Shown here: positions 1-12,911 of the stretch, piece by piece
How positions within the stretch are numbered: position 1 is the first letter of the stretch
Layout: the number at the start of each line of letters is the position of its first letter
NCBI RefSeq assembly: GCF_011386835.1
Contig: NC_088792.1
Span: 46,428,882-46,492,881 of the forward strand
Origin: Chrysemys picta bellii
Lineage: Eukaryota; Chordata; Testudines; Emydidae
Direction: 5' to 3'
Length of the DNA stretch: 64,000 bases
The notes under the pieces: generated by a model
Seen by the model: only the letters and a program-made list of their open reading frames with translations
What the model was told of the DNA's origin: nothing
Databases searched by the model: none
Position numbers and translations under genes: made by a program

Positions 1-80
1 CCCTAAATGGCCCCCTCAAGGATTGAACTCACAACCCTGGGTTTAGCAGGCCAATGCTCAAGCCACTGAATTATCCCTCC
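1..80 (-). mobile_element. tRNA-derived SINE, 5' (tRNA-like) part
   Basis: Read on the minus strand, this stretch has a tRNA-like head. An A-box-like block lies around 60-75 and a B-box-like block at 20-36 (GGTTGTGAGTTCAATCC on the minus strand, close to the RNA polymerase III B-box consensus). The order and spacing fit an internal Pol III promoter. The body and 3' tail would lie to the left of position 1, outside the window. The B box departs from a functional tRNA T-loop, so a SINE is more likely than a tRNA gene. I recall this head as a common turtle SINE, but that is recollection and was not searched. Confidence 0.7.
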
Positions 81-2582
81 ACCCCCCCATCTCCCTCCTA
101 ACACCTGACACCCCCTCTTGAACCCTTCAGCTGCTCTTTATAGGGAACTCACCATGATCTTCTCCATGAATGATGACTCAGTCTATAATCAGGGCTGGCT
201 GGCTAGCTCCAGCCCTTAAGGGGTGAGCCACCCTGTTACAAGCACCAACTGTGATCTCCACCAGTCTAAACATTTTAATGACTTTTGGATAAACCTCTGT
301 AGTTAAATAGTTAAATTGCCAAATGCGCCATAAAACAAATATGCAAACAATTTTCTTGTTAATCATCTATCATGAACAGAAGTACACAGCTGCAGATATA
401 ATTGCTGTTTCATCAGGGCTGGCTATTTTATTTACATAATTCCCTTACTGATCTTAATGTAGATTTTTTTTTTTTTGACAGAGAAAGACACTAACATAAT
501 GTCTCATTAAATGCAGCAAGTTAAAGAGACGGTTCTGGTCACAGCTGCTGGATAACCGTAGTGATTCCTTTTGATGTATGTTTTAAAAATTCTTTAAGAT
601 TTCTGTGTATATAACTATACATATATGCATATTTGTGCATGCGTAATTATACTTAAATTGTATATGTGGCATAGGTGTAGGAATATATGTGTTAAGATAT
701 TCAAATTAAGAGCTGTTACAAGTGCAGAAAATAGCTTTAAATGAGCAAGAAAGATAAAACATGACCAATAAAATATAAATCAGTATTTTTTCTTTGATTC
801 TGTACACTATTTATGATTAAAGAGAATATCAGCTGCAGATGAATTAAAACTATAGGAATTAATATGCTTTTCCAGAAAAGCATATTAATTGCTTTTTTTT
901 AAAATTCCAATTAAAAATGGAATAATTCACCTTGAAGTTAAAATGATAGAAAAAATTATTGACAGCTTTCTGATTTTATTATTTGTTTACTTAATCTCTA
1001 GAGAGGTGATAAAATTATAAAAATGTAATACTTAAATGAAAGCTATTATAACTCCAGGGATAGCCTTAGCAAAGAAAATAACCGAGATACCCATGGTCAT
1101 CCTTGTCCTTTTTCTTTAATTGATTGTGAACTTCATGTATTTACTGGGTATTCATTGTATTTGTTTTACATCAACACGATATAAAAAGAGCAAGAAATTA
1201 CAGTGTGTGGTTTGTGGGCCACCTACCCCAGATTCAGGAACGAAAGGTGGGAACGTTTTCTACAAAAATGTCATGGCACATTCTTAAGTTTGGGAGATTT
1301 CACAATCTGCCTTAATAGTAGATTGTAGCTCACAGACACGTTTCCAGCTTCAGGAAGTGACCCTGTGGAAAGCATTAACCAGGTTGTTATAGGAATGGAT
1401 GCTCCTGCCTGGGTTGGGGTTGTGTTCCATGTTAATAATACAAGGAAGCTGCAAAAAGATTGAACTCCAGGGGAGAACTACCTGAATTTCAGCAATATTG
1501 TTGATTAACCTAGAAAGGTATTTTCTTCTTCTATGTAGGTCCAAACTCTGTTGACGCTTAAAAGGAAAAGGTCTAATGCACACTCCTTCCCAGCCGCCAT
1601 GCTGTCGTAGTAATTTATTTCTGATTCCCAAAGGCTCTTTGTTATCTTTTTTTTTATTTAATTGAACTTGTGAAAGGTGCCAGAAGACTTCATCTTCCAG
1701 AGCTACCCTTCCATTTCTTCAAACAAAAGGTATAACATGGGCAGACTCTGTTCTCCTCTCTACCCTACTAATGTCCCTACCCTACCCTCAGCCCTGATCA
1801 GAGGGACCATTGTAGGTTTGAGATTAGTGCAGTCTCCATGCCCAATTAGTCTTTGGACCTCTGCTGGAACTGCCAGCAAGGGTGCCAGTTAGTATCAGTC
1901 TTGACAGTGTCTTTTGTAATGTCTGCTAGAACTGGATGGAGACCACCAATTTATTTCATATACTCTGCTGAACAGCCTTCAGGTAGTATTGGCTTTCAGT
2001 CATTGTCCCTGAGCTGAATGTGAAAGAGTGATGAACAAAAGGGTATAAGGTTCTGTATCCTATTATGGCCCTTTCACATACCTCTCTAAAATGCCTGTCA
2101 CAATAGTATATGTGTATGTATTTTATATATATATATATAGTTATATTGAAAAACAACTACATTAAAAGAGCATTAAGGTTGCAAAGTCAAGGACTCAAAA
2201 GTACCAGTATTAAGCTGCAATCTTAATTCAGCCCCTTTTTACTCTTTCACCTTACCATGTGAATTTGCTCTTTTTTATCTACCTGTAAGAAAAATTAAGG
2301 AGTTTTTACAAAATAAATATCATAAACAATTTTCATCTTATTTATTTTTAAAAAGTAAAACATTTTTGAACTGCTGGTCCAAATATATTTATTATTCTTA
2401 CTTTAACATAGAAAGCCAGTCATGGTTAATTAAAAAATATTCTTTGTATTGTTACCTGTATCTGGATTTCAATAAACAAACAAACAAATATGAAAAAAAG
2501 TTACACACAAGTTAATCATACGCGCTCATCAGCACTTAATAGAAAATAGGTATAATTAATTCACATGGTTTTTCTAATAAAG
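81..2582. other. AT-rich non-coding stretch, no gene seen
   Basis: No reading frame here resembles a protein I know. The stretch contains a T-run at 466-477, a perfect hairpin at 857-890, a short TA repeat near 2123-2139 and a CAAA-type repeat near 2469-2488. The rest is anonymous AT-rich sequence, typical of intergenic or intronic vertebrate DNA. Confidence 0.6.
857..890. repeat. Perfect 15-bp inverted repeat (hairpin)
   Basis: Arms at 857-871 (AATTAATATGCTTTT) and 876-890 (AAAAGCATATTAATT) are exact reverse complements separated by CCAG. No recognised element surrounds it. It could be the tip of an old foldback repeat. Confidence 0.7.
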
Positions 2583-4412
2583 TCAGTGTGATTTTTGGCA
2601 CTGCATTTCTTCAGCCAATTTTTCGTAGTTGGGAGAGTAGGATGATATTCCCGTTCATAAGCAATCATCAAGATGGGCATCTGTAAACTAAGATCTGTAT
2701 TTTGATTTTATGATGCTCATTGTTGAAAACAGAACTTCGCATAGATAAGTGGAACCGAAATAAGATTTTATTTTGTATGCTACATTTTTTAAGGCAGGAA
2801 ACTTTTTTCGGTCAACCAGATTCCAAAAGTTTTCATCCGTTGTGCAGGATTTTAGAACAATATCATTTTGAAGGTCCAAAATCTCCAGTTCCACTTCTTC
2901 TGTTCTTACTTGAATGAAACTCACAATTGATGTAGCCATTTCTGTTACCTCTATTTGGCAAGTAAAAGGATTCACAAGAAAGGCAGCTACAGGCTCAATG
3001 ATGGTGAACTGTTGAAATCTCTTTTCAAATTGTTCCAGAAGTGTTTGAATGTGGATAACAAATGGTGATGGGTTAAAATCACTGTCACATACCATTTTCT
3101 TCATACTTGGGAAATGTACGAGAGACTTCGTCTTCATATGTGACATCCACAAGATCAGTTTTACTTTGAATGATTTTACAGAACCTATCATTTGAGCCAC
3201 ATGTTTGTCTTTTCCCTGGAGCTCAAGATTTAAAATGTTCAATTTGTCAGTGATGTCGGCAAGGAAAGCCAAGTCCATTAACCAGCTGGAGTCTTCTAGT
3301 TGCTCGAAGTTCTGATTTGTGGACTTCAGAAATTCTTTGATCTCTTCAATTAGTCTTAAAAAACGTGCAAGAACTTTACCTTTGCTCAGCCATCGTACTT
3401 CTGTGTGCAAGATAAGATCAGATTGTTTATCATCAACATCTTCCAACAGGGCCTTAAAAAGTCGGTGTTGCAAAGGTTTCGCTCAAATAGAGTTAATTAT
3501 TTTAATAACAACATTCATGACGTGTTGAAAAGAAAGAACTTTGACGCACAAAGCTTCTTGGTGGATGATGCAATGATAAGACATAAAGTTTGGAAAGGAT
3601 TCATTCTTCTTCCAGAGTGCCATGAATCTATTGGCGCTGCCCATCATTGCTGGTGCCCCATCAGTGGTGATCGCAGACAGCTTCTGTAGTGGCATACTAA
3701 TTGATGTTGTGTATGATTTAAATAAATTATAGATGTCCTCACCCTTTGTTCGCCCTTTTATAGGCAATACTTTTAGTAACTCTTCTTTTACGGTGAAGTC
3801 ACTAAATACCATCCTCACCATAACTGCCAATTGTGCTGTATCCAATATATCTGTCAACTCATCGAACTGCAGTGAAAACCAGTCACATATTTCCAAGTCA
3901 TCCTTTAGCTGAGTTTGCATGTCACTTGAAATTGCATGTATCCTCCTCGTAACTGTGTTGTCTGATAACTGTGAGCCTTGTATTGCCGACAAAATCTCAC
4001 TCTTGTTAGATAATCCATGAAACAGGCAATCAGCACCAGTCAAAAATGCTTCCTTCAACAATTCACCATCTTGAAAGGGTTTTTTCTTCTTTACGAGCAG
4101 ATGAGCAATTTTAAAGGAAGCAAAACTTTTAGACTTTACCACTTGTTTAGTGAAAACAGATTGCTGGGCAGATAGGTTTGATTTGAGTTGATTAGTTTTC
4201 TTCTTTCTCAACTCAGATTTAAGTGAATGGCTAATGTCAAAAGAGCTGTGATTAGTTTGGAAATGGCGTTCAACATTATGTTTTTTCGGCACTGCAACAG
4301 TACCACCACATAATAAGCAAACACATTTCCCTTTATTTTCGATAAAACAATAGGATTCTTCCCACTCTGCGTTGAAATAATACGTACATTGTCTTTTATT
4401 TGAACCACTCAT
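2583..4412 (-). pseudogene. hAT-family transposase with three in-frame stop codons
   Basis: hAT transposases cut and paste DNA by a DDE-type reaction. The ATG at 4412 opens a frame that stays in phase to a final TGA at 2583-2585, about 609 residues, which fits the family. It is broken only by TGA (3483-3485), TAG (2688-2690) and TGA (2655-2657); no frameshift is seen. The N-terminus has a BED-type zinc finger (C32, C35, H50, H55). Motif LQFDELTD lies near residues 181-188 and TTDGAPAMMG near 249-258; these look like the first two acidic catalytic positions. EVRWLSKG follows just after the first stop, and the last part (FSTMSIIKSKYRS and beyond) is the hATC dimerisation region. It resembles the branch that gave rise to host genes such as GTF2IRD2, ZBED5 and FAM200 (from memory). 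I see an inactive transposon copy, not a host gene. Confidence 0.85.
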
Positions 4413-4861
4413 TTTGGGGCAAAATGTTAAAAAAATAATAAATCACAAAGCATGAGAAAACAACAGTATCAGTGCATTGGAAGAATACTCACATAATATA
4501 CGGAAACACGGGTCACTGACATTCCATTACAGGCGCAAGCAGAAAAAAAAAGCGGCGATACATGAGTGACAAGAGGTTGAAACCAACAGCACGCGCATGA
4601 GACAGCCTACATCTGCACTACCATGATACTACTAAACCTGGTAGGTTGTTCCGGCGAACGAAAATGAGACCAGTTTGCACTGGGCAATGCAGAGAGAAGC
4701 CGGAGAGAAGCCACAGCCCCGCGCCTGCCAGGGACAGAGAACATCTGTCCCCATCAGGCGTGGGCCACGGCACTACTTTTCACACCTTGGCACTAGGCGG
4801 GGGCACATAAATGCCCCGGCGGGCAGCATGGCGCCCGTGGGCACCGCACTGGGGACCACTG
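2583..4861 (-). mobile_element. hAT DNA transposon (Charlie/ZBED-like), right end preserved
   Basis: The element comprises a decayed transposase (2583-4412) plus a right-hand non-coding end. Read on the minus strand from 4861, the end begins CAGTGGTCCCCAGTGCGG, a typical hAT terminus. It is followed by a GC-rich stretch unlike the surrounding AT-rich DNA. No matching inverted terminus is visible to the left of 2583. An 8-mer, CTGTAAGA, occurs immediately outside the right end (4862-4869) and again at 2283-2290, which would fit an 8-bp hAT target duplication. The left boundary is therefore uncertain and may lie near 2291. Confidence 0.7.
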
Positions 4862-7857
4862 CTGTAAGATATTTAGGTGCCTAACTCCCTCCTTAGGCAC
4901 CAAACTTGAGGATCTGTGCCCAGGTTACTCAAGTTTAGCACCCAAAAATAAAAACACACATTTAATAGCCATCTCTGAAAAGTCTGGCATAAGTGACTTG
5001 CCCAGCATCACACAGGAGCGCTGTGTCAGAGGCCAGGACAGAATCCATTCTTCCAGGGTGATATTTAACATCCCTAATCATGAGACCATCCTCTCTCTTC
5101 CTGCAGTCCCACCGCTAAACACCAGTTATAGGAAATAATTCTTTATTAAATATACTGCTGCATGCTGAGGCTCTAATGTTTGAGAGCTGGCAGTCTGATC
5201 ACAGATTACATTCCTGAGTTTCCTGCTGCCACACCAAGTCAGGTCCTTCCTGAAACCTGATCCTCTTTCTCCAGTTCCACTCATCATACTACTCTGTCCC
5301 CCTCTTCAACTATTTTCCCCATGGCTGTCCCCTTCTCCTTCTTCTCCCATCTCCTTATGGTCCTGCCTTTCCTTCTCTAATCCTGCCTCTTCGAACCTGT
5401 TTCAGTTTACCTTTCTCCTACTCCCATCCCAATCTAGATCACCCATCCTGTCCCTTTCCCCACTCTGCTCGTCATAGCTCTGTATTCAAGTCCAACTGCT
5501 CCCTCCTCCTCTCGGCTGCTTGGGCACCAGAGTGGGGAGCATTGAAAACACTGAAGAGTCAGTCTCCCTGCTGTCAGCCCTGGTAGTTTGAAGGAACAAT
5601 GGAGGACAAGTCCTGTTTCCGGGCTGGAGTACGCATAGTGAGCTCTGTGGGGGCGATGGAGCATGCCCACTGCAAACAAAGTGTGGAGAATTTCACTGCC
5701 ACTTTGTAAACACACTTCTACTGAGCATGTTCAAATGGTGATTTTTCAGAGGTTTATAATTCGACTAAATTGGAGTGGATATTCATGGGAATATCAAAAG
5801 GCACCTCTGTGACATCAGGTTGACCCGCTTGCCAAAGTTCAAGCCTCTACTCCACAGCATGGCATTTCTAGAGCTTCTGAATGGAAGTTACAAGAAATTT
5901 TTGACATAGGCAAAACAATGTATTTCCCCTTACTTCATTCTCAGGAACAGTTGAACTATTTTTTGTTGAAATAAAAATAAACAAACAAATTTTAAAAAAG
6001 AATACGCCTGAGGCAGACACCCAGCACAGAAATTCTCTGCTCAAATGCTAAAATTTGGCAAAGTTGTAAGTAACTGAAAATAGGGTATATAATGGATAGT
6101 GTTTGGCAACCTTAACCAAAGGATCACTGCCATCTCTGAATATAATAAAATGTATGAGAGAGAGAGAGAGAGCACATATCCCCTGAACCATCCAACCCCA
6201 CAGGTATTTTATGATTAAAAATTAGAAAATTTCTGGAGCAATTCCCCCAAACCAACCTCCCACCTACAGTCAGCCTTGTTTATAGTCTTGACTGACAAAC
6301 ATTTTTTTCTTTTCTTCTTGATAAAATAATTATTTTGGCCTGGTGGATATTCTTTTTGGTTTGAGCAAGAATAGTATACACCTGAACTATCTTATCCTCT
6401 CTCTTCTTCAGCCATTGGGCCAAATTCTGTTCTTAATTACACCCATGGAGCCGCACTCATGTCGGCTTTGAGGCACATCATAGAATTTAGCACATTGTGA
6501 TTTAGACCCTGCTGCCATAGAAAGCCCCCCTGCCCTTCAAAGAAAGGCCTGGACCTCTTCTGAGCATGCTCTTTAGACCACAGGTTTTAGCAGGTAGATT
6601 CTAAGGATTCTGTTATGAGGCATGGGGGTGGGGCAGGGTGTGGAGTAGAAGATGAGTGCCAAGCTATAGTGTGGATGAAGTATGTAATTTAAAAAATCTT
6701 CCTTAGGAGAAAAAATCAGCTAAAAGATTGTAATACTCCATGTATTTTATATGTCAGCAAGGCAAACACCCATTTAGCTTAATAATCTCAGTCATCCAAT
6801 ACAAGGTATTCCTGCATTCTAAACCCTTATTTAAACCAAAGAAAAATTAGATATTTAGATGGAATTGTATAGCGTGTCACTATGTATTTACATACATCTT
6901 GCAAGTATCTACATATACTTTAGCTATTCCTTGTGGGTTGATTGGTTATCTCATTCCTTTAAGATGAACAAAACACTTTCCTTTGTCTTATTCAAATTAA
7001 TAATTATAATCACCCAAAAGCAAAAGCAGGGCCTATTATTGCTTAGCAACAAGGCCACATATAGCAGTTAGCAGGATTTTACTGATTAGTAACAGTGGAT
7101 AACAGTAAAAGATTTCATTTTCCACTGAGAGGTCTATTCCAAAGTTTCTTTATGGTTCACATTTCAGCATAAATGTGATACATTTGGACAGGACAGTTAA
7201 ACAAATTGGTTATGTCTCTTTTGTCTGGTCCAATTGTTCTCATGATCTTAAAACTGTCTAGACTAATACGAACTGACTGCTGATACAGATGATCTGCTGT
7301 AGACATCCCTGCTGCTGGATTCAGCCAGCAAGCTACTCTCAACTTCAGCAAATGCTTTTGTGCTTTTAAGTTAATGGAAACTTCATTAACTGGTATGTCA
7401 GCTACACAGTGTTGTAACATGCCATGTTACAAACTTAATATTCCATCACCATTTTTGATTCATGTAATGCCATGTATGAAAGGAAGCCTCCAGTCCAGCA
7501 CAGAGTGGTTTGTATCTCACACTGCATTTGCCTCATCTTACTCAATCACATTAGTTCAGCTGGAGGGGGAGAAAATGTTAAGAGTTCCCCCCTCTCCTTC
7601 AGAACATATGTATAATGGCAGCGGACCAGCTCCATTGGATTCAATAGACTTTTATCCATTTTCACCAGCAGACAATGTGGCTCCACTATTGTAAGTTTAT
7701 AGAGAAGACACAGTGATTGTGCTATTACAGTGCCAGATCTAATGAGCTATGTAACATTCCATGGATGAAAACGGTTATTGCAAGATTTCACAGCACCTCT
7801 TGTAAGAGATCTTGTGACATTCCCCATATGACACAGTGATGCTTCTGAAATACTATA

Positions 7858-7943
7858 GGCCAGATTCTCACATGGTGTAAATGAGAATAACTCCATTCAG
7901 TCCAATGGAGATATGCCAAATTCCCCACCTGAGGATATGGCCC
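7858..7943. repeat. Imperfect palindromic repeat with CCATT..AATGG core
   Basis: The ends GGCCAGATTCT and AGGATATGGCCC are roughly inverted. The centre CTCCATTCAGTCCAATGGAG (7891-7910) is nearly self-complementary. It belongs to a group of foldback repeats found several times in this window. The superfamily is unknown to me. Confidence 0.5.
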
Positions 7944-10900
7944 TATTCATTAACAATGTTGTGTCATGTCAAATCTCATGAACAATTACAAATTTTGTAT
8001 TACTTTAGCATGACTCTGGTCCTCTCATTGTCTTGGGGATGGAACTTCATGTGTTAGGACAGGAAAGAGGTAGTGATACTTCTGTTATAGGGGAATCAAA
8101 ATCCTGGCTGAATCTGTGTCACCATGCCTCAGTGGGTCACAGCTGAAGATGCCAAATTCATGATGAACTGCTGAGAAACAGGGCAGATGCACCCCAAACT
8201 GGTGGTTATTCTATTATTAGATATACCAATCCAGAAACAAAAGTAAACTTCTGTCTCACCACACTGGCTAACCAGAAGCCCAAGCTGCAGTCTCCTTAGG
8301 CATCCCAGCCCTTGTTTCCCCACCCAGACACGAGACTTTATGATGAGTGGTTACTGAAAACCAATTTTATCAAAGTGCCATTCTAGTTTCAAGAGATCAG
8401 CCACATAGTCAAGTCAATATATAACTTAGATCTCACCCAATAGTCATGCTGTGCTAATCCTTTAGTATCTAATATCTAAAGGTTTATTTATAAAAGAAAA
8501 GAAACAGGAGAGAATTAAAATGGTCATAAAGAAATCATATACATATAATCATGGCAAAGTTCTTGGAGCAGGTCTGTAGCAGTGATATTACAGACTGTTG
8601 GATTGTACAGTCTCTGATAACTTCCAAAAGATTGGAAGGTCCTCAGTCCATTGATTGGGATGCTCCTTTTAGTGTAAATCCATAGTCCACAGCAGGAAAG
8701 AGGCAAAATGTAGATGCTGTCAGGGTCTTTTATACCTTTTCCCATGTGGAGGGACTGCTCTCAGTCTTAGTTTGTGGAATATTATAGGCACAAGATGGAG
8801 GCCAGGGTCACATGAGCTTGTCACATGCCCTTGCACACTTTGATGACTCATAGGAGCAGCCATTACCCATATTTTGGCAGGGACAAGCTTCTTCTATAAC
8901 CCATTGTGAGAGCTAAGTATTCTTTAGTAGGCCATCAACTTGAATAGTTCATTCACACTGTGCTGGCCAGACCGGATGTAAATTTTCTTTTGGGCATTAC
9001 CCCAGGAGCAAACATGTTTGAAATACTGGTATATAGTCAATATTAATAACTTTAGATACAATGATGATACGTGCATACAAACTGGATAATCATACTTGAT
9101 GTATTGTAACTTTTCCATTGATACATGATATACTTTGTGTAAGATTTGTTGCAATTGTCTATCAGTGGCAATATCAATGATATAAATGGTTATGTTCCAA
9201 TCATAGAGCATCACGGCCTACCTATATTATTCCATTCAACGCTTACATCGGGATGATCAGTGTATAACAAATAAACAAACAGAAAAAGAATAAAGTCTGA
9301 AAAGATACAATGGAATGTAAATTATGAATAAAACAAAAGACAATAGGAAGGTGGGGTCACGGAGTTCTGAATTTCCCAGAGCTTATTTCTTACATCCTTT
9401 GTTTTAAGTTTTCTACCTGGAACTCCCCCATCTTGAGTCCTAAGGCTTGTGAGGCCAGAGAGGAATAGGTGGCATATAATTCTAATCTATGTATATCAGA
9501 CACAGGCCTCTCTCCATGTCCCATCAGCCAATGGTCTTTATAGTAAAAGGGAGAGACCTCTTTCTGCTCAACCCAGTACATAAGAAAGTGAAATTACTCG
9601 CATTGCCCGGCAGGGGAAATTCCCAATGTACCACAAGGCCCCTTGCTGTCACAGGTCATATCATTCCAGGACCAGGTTACCAGCTTCAGCCAATGAGCAC
9701 TTGGAACTGCTGAGGAGTGAGAGTGCAAAGTTGCCCTTTGCACTGCTCAACTCTGGGATCTGCTCTGCCCAGGTTGGTCTACCAGCACAGGTCTAAGGTG
9801 CTGGTTTGGGAGCTGGAGATCACTGGGGTCCAGGAAAGCCCTGCCAATGCCCCTTCCTTTGGCCACATCGCCTCCATCAGCAGCAGAGAAAGGGATGATG
9901 TAAGAGCTACTCTAGCAGCTCTATGCCTCCTGAGGGATTCCCCTTCACAGGTGAGACATTTTGAGGCCTGTATCTACTAGACTTTGGGTTGCTTTGTGCC
10001 GGTGGACTTGTACGTAGCAGACAGAATGTGGCCCAGGATGGGGTCCAATATGTATACCTCCAGATGGCATGTATGCCTTTCAGTTACACATATTCTCCCT
10101 CTACCATTCCTAGGCAGTCACCTGTATATGGAATAGTTGTAGCTTTTGCTCTTTAAACAACAACCATAAATTGAAGGAACCATGTGGGCACATGGGGTTC
10201 AAATAACCATGTTCTAACTCCATACAACACACAAGACATCACTACATATACACAATACATAAAACACAGACGATTGTGAGGGCCACAAACTATTTAAAGG
10301 TATACTACCCACTTCCTATTCCCTAAAGGAACCAAAGCTCAGAAATGTATGAAAGGGGGTGGAAGAGACAAAGGGAATTAGGAGAGTAGGGGAGTATCAC
10401 ATTACTGGCCCACCTGTAAATGTGATTTTCTGCACCATTACTGAGAACGGGTGAACTGGTTCAGATAAGTAATCCCTGGAACCTTCTTCTAAAACTATAA
10501 TGGAGCCAAAGACATTTTACTAGGTTAAAATGGTTATGTTAATTTTTGTTTTCTTTTGTTTTTGTTCCCCTCTGTGTTTCCTGCTTTTCGTTGGAAGCAG
10601 AAATACTGAAAGAGCACAGGAGAGGCTGTTAACTCTTGTGATACTGCCAGAATAGTCTTTAACAAAATGCTGGTAAGCTCCTGAGAAAAGACTGAGCTCA
10701 CAAAGTTTGTGAGCAGATTGCCCTGTCATGAGGGTCAGATAAGGTTTGGACAAGTGCCCACACTTACAGATTCTTATCTGAACTAAACTGAACCTTTGAG
10801 CCAACCGTATCTTGTAACACTTGTTTCTCCATCGTGAACCTGTGACTTCTACCTACCTAGGTATTGTTCTTGCCATAATAGTATCTGAATGATTTCTTTG

Positions 10901-12796
10901 ATATCTAAATAATATTGTAAAAGAGCCAGCTGTGATAGTAAGATATATTCATATTATTATAGGAAATTCAACAAAAGAGGACAATGATTTAATTGTTGAG
11001 AACTGTCTTCAGATAAGGGAACACAGGAAATCAATGTACTCTATAGCAATCGATAATAAACTGGTTCTTAGTCATTTTTAAAATTATTTTGGGCTTTTTT
11101 GTTTGTTTCTTTGTTTGTCTGTCCTCAGAATGGCTTGCACTATCTATCCAGAGATGGTAAATTACATGCCTGGAGCAGTCATTTAACTTAGATTAATGTA
11201 GACAATTATTTTGTGTTATATAAATGTCAATTGATTATTAAGAACATAATTACTGAGACTGAAGAACTATGTAATAGTGACTGGGACTTCCAGTGGAATA
11301 CTTAGTGCATGCTCATGGCATTAATCCTGCAGTGAGAGACACAGAGTGTTTTGTCTTGTAAAGCCCCATTTAATGTTAGTTCATTTCAGTTCAGGTATGT
11401 TATTTCTCTTCTGCTTTCTCTATTTGTGACATTTAGTTTTGCTATTGAAGAGACAAATTAAAATTCCAGAATATTGTAAAGCTAGGTCAGGGCAGCACAA
11501 TTGTTGTTGCTACTGCATATGTGAGAGTCCCAGGATTGCAGGCTCTAGGAACATTGTTCAGGCATAGCAAGGGGAAAGGAGCTTTTTGCATCACTCTCTA
11601 ACAACTCCTCTGGTTTCAACTGACATTCCATTTGTACTCCACATCCTGATCCTTCAATGTGTGATTTTAAAAGAAAGAGTGTGGAGGGAGCAAATTGGAG
11701 GAATTTTTGAGGCCTTCAGGGGCATACAGAAGATATTCTGAAGGACAACAAAATGGTCTTCTGGCAACAGAGATGTAGTTCTGATGGTGAGGAGACGTAA
11801 AATCAGGGGTAACAGTCTGCACTTCATTCATCTCTACTATACATACTCAGTCTTAGTCCCATTCAACACAAATGATTGCACAGGTGGCTCCTTCGTACAG
11901 TGAAAACTGAAGCTTGTGTGCTAGTAGAAGCCGACAGAGCAAACATTGGTGTTGGTAGCTGGCAACATTTATCTGATCTTGCTGCTCCAGAGAGGGCTGG
12001 GGACATGGGGAGGGAGAAAAGCCATGCCCATTTGGAGAGGCAGAATTTTACACAATTTAAGCCTGATGAATAAATTGTTTGTAACAAATAATTAAGCAAT
12101 AATCCCCAAATCAGAAAGCCGTATTTTCTGAAGTGAAGCTTGACTTTACTTCACAGTTCTAGTAGAAAGTTACTGTTTTAACACAATTTTGAAGTCTATT
12201 CAAAAAAGAATTAAAAAAAGAGCCAAGAGATATGAAGAGCAGCTGAAAACACTGTGGGGATTACTCACCTGTCTGTCTGTGCAGTCTTAACCTGAGTTTA
12301 AATGACTCAAATACACATAGTTTACAATAAATAATAAATAAAACAAAAGAGAGCGAACGAGACAGCAGTGCAGACCGGCGCACAAAAACAATTAATGAAT
12401 TATTCAGGTCCAGCCCATGACTCTGTGCATTAATACATGAAATCTCTGACACCCCCCTCCCTACATGTAGGTTTTTAGTGCTTAACAATGTATTCTGGCA
12501 TAAATAGGTCAAACACAGAACTCTGGAGCTTCTTTCACCATCTGAATCTGTGCGGGTAGACTTTCTTTTCTTAATTATAAAATCTCAGAAATTGTGGGAA
12601 ATGCAGAGGTACCTGAAATCCTATAAACAACATATACTGCAATAGGGTTTCTCAGGTGTTGTCATGTTCTGAACTCTGCAGCCAGCATCCATCAGACATT
12701 AATAATCAAGGGGGGGCATTAAAGTAGAGAAAATATGGGAATAATACAAGAGCTAAGGGAACGAATAATGAATGCAAACATCCTTCACCTGAGATT

Positions 12797-12911
12797 GGGC
12801 CTGATCCTGCAGTCCCTGTGCAAATATAAATCATGTCTAAGGTAGTTATAGGTAGCTTTACTTCACGACAGTTGGGACGTGGATTTGTGTAAATGCTACA
12901 GGATTAGGCCC
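12797..12911. repeat. Foldback repeat with GGGCCTGATCCTGCAG-type ends
   Basis: The left end GGGCCTGATCCTGCAG and the right end CTACAGGATTAGGCCC match as inverted repeats at most positions over 16 bp. The interior is degraded. It is similar in style to the repeats at 22797, 23011 and 25038. Confidence 0.5.

Noticed and set aside
1..80. Functional tRNA gene
   Set aside because: The T-loop and A-box depart from functional tRNAs and the arms do not pair well; a tRNA-derived SINE fits better.
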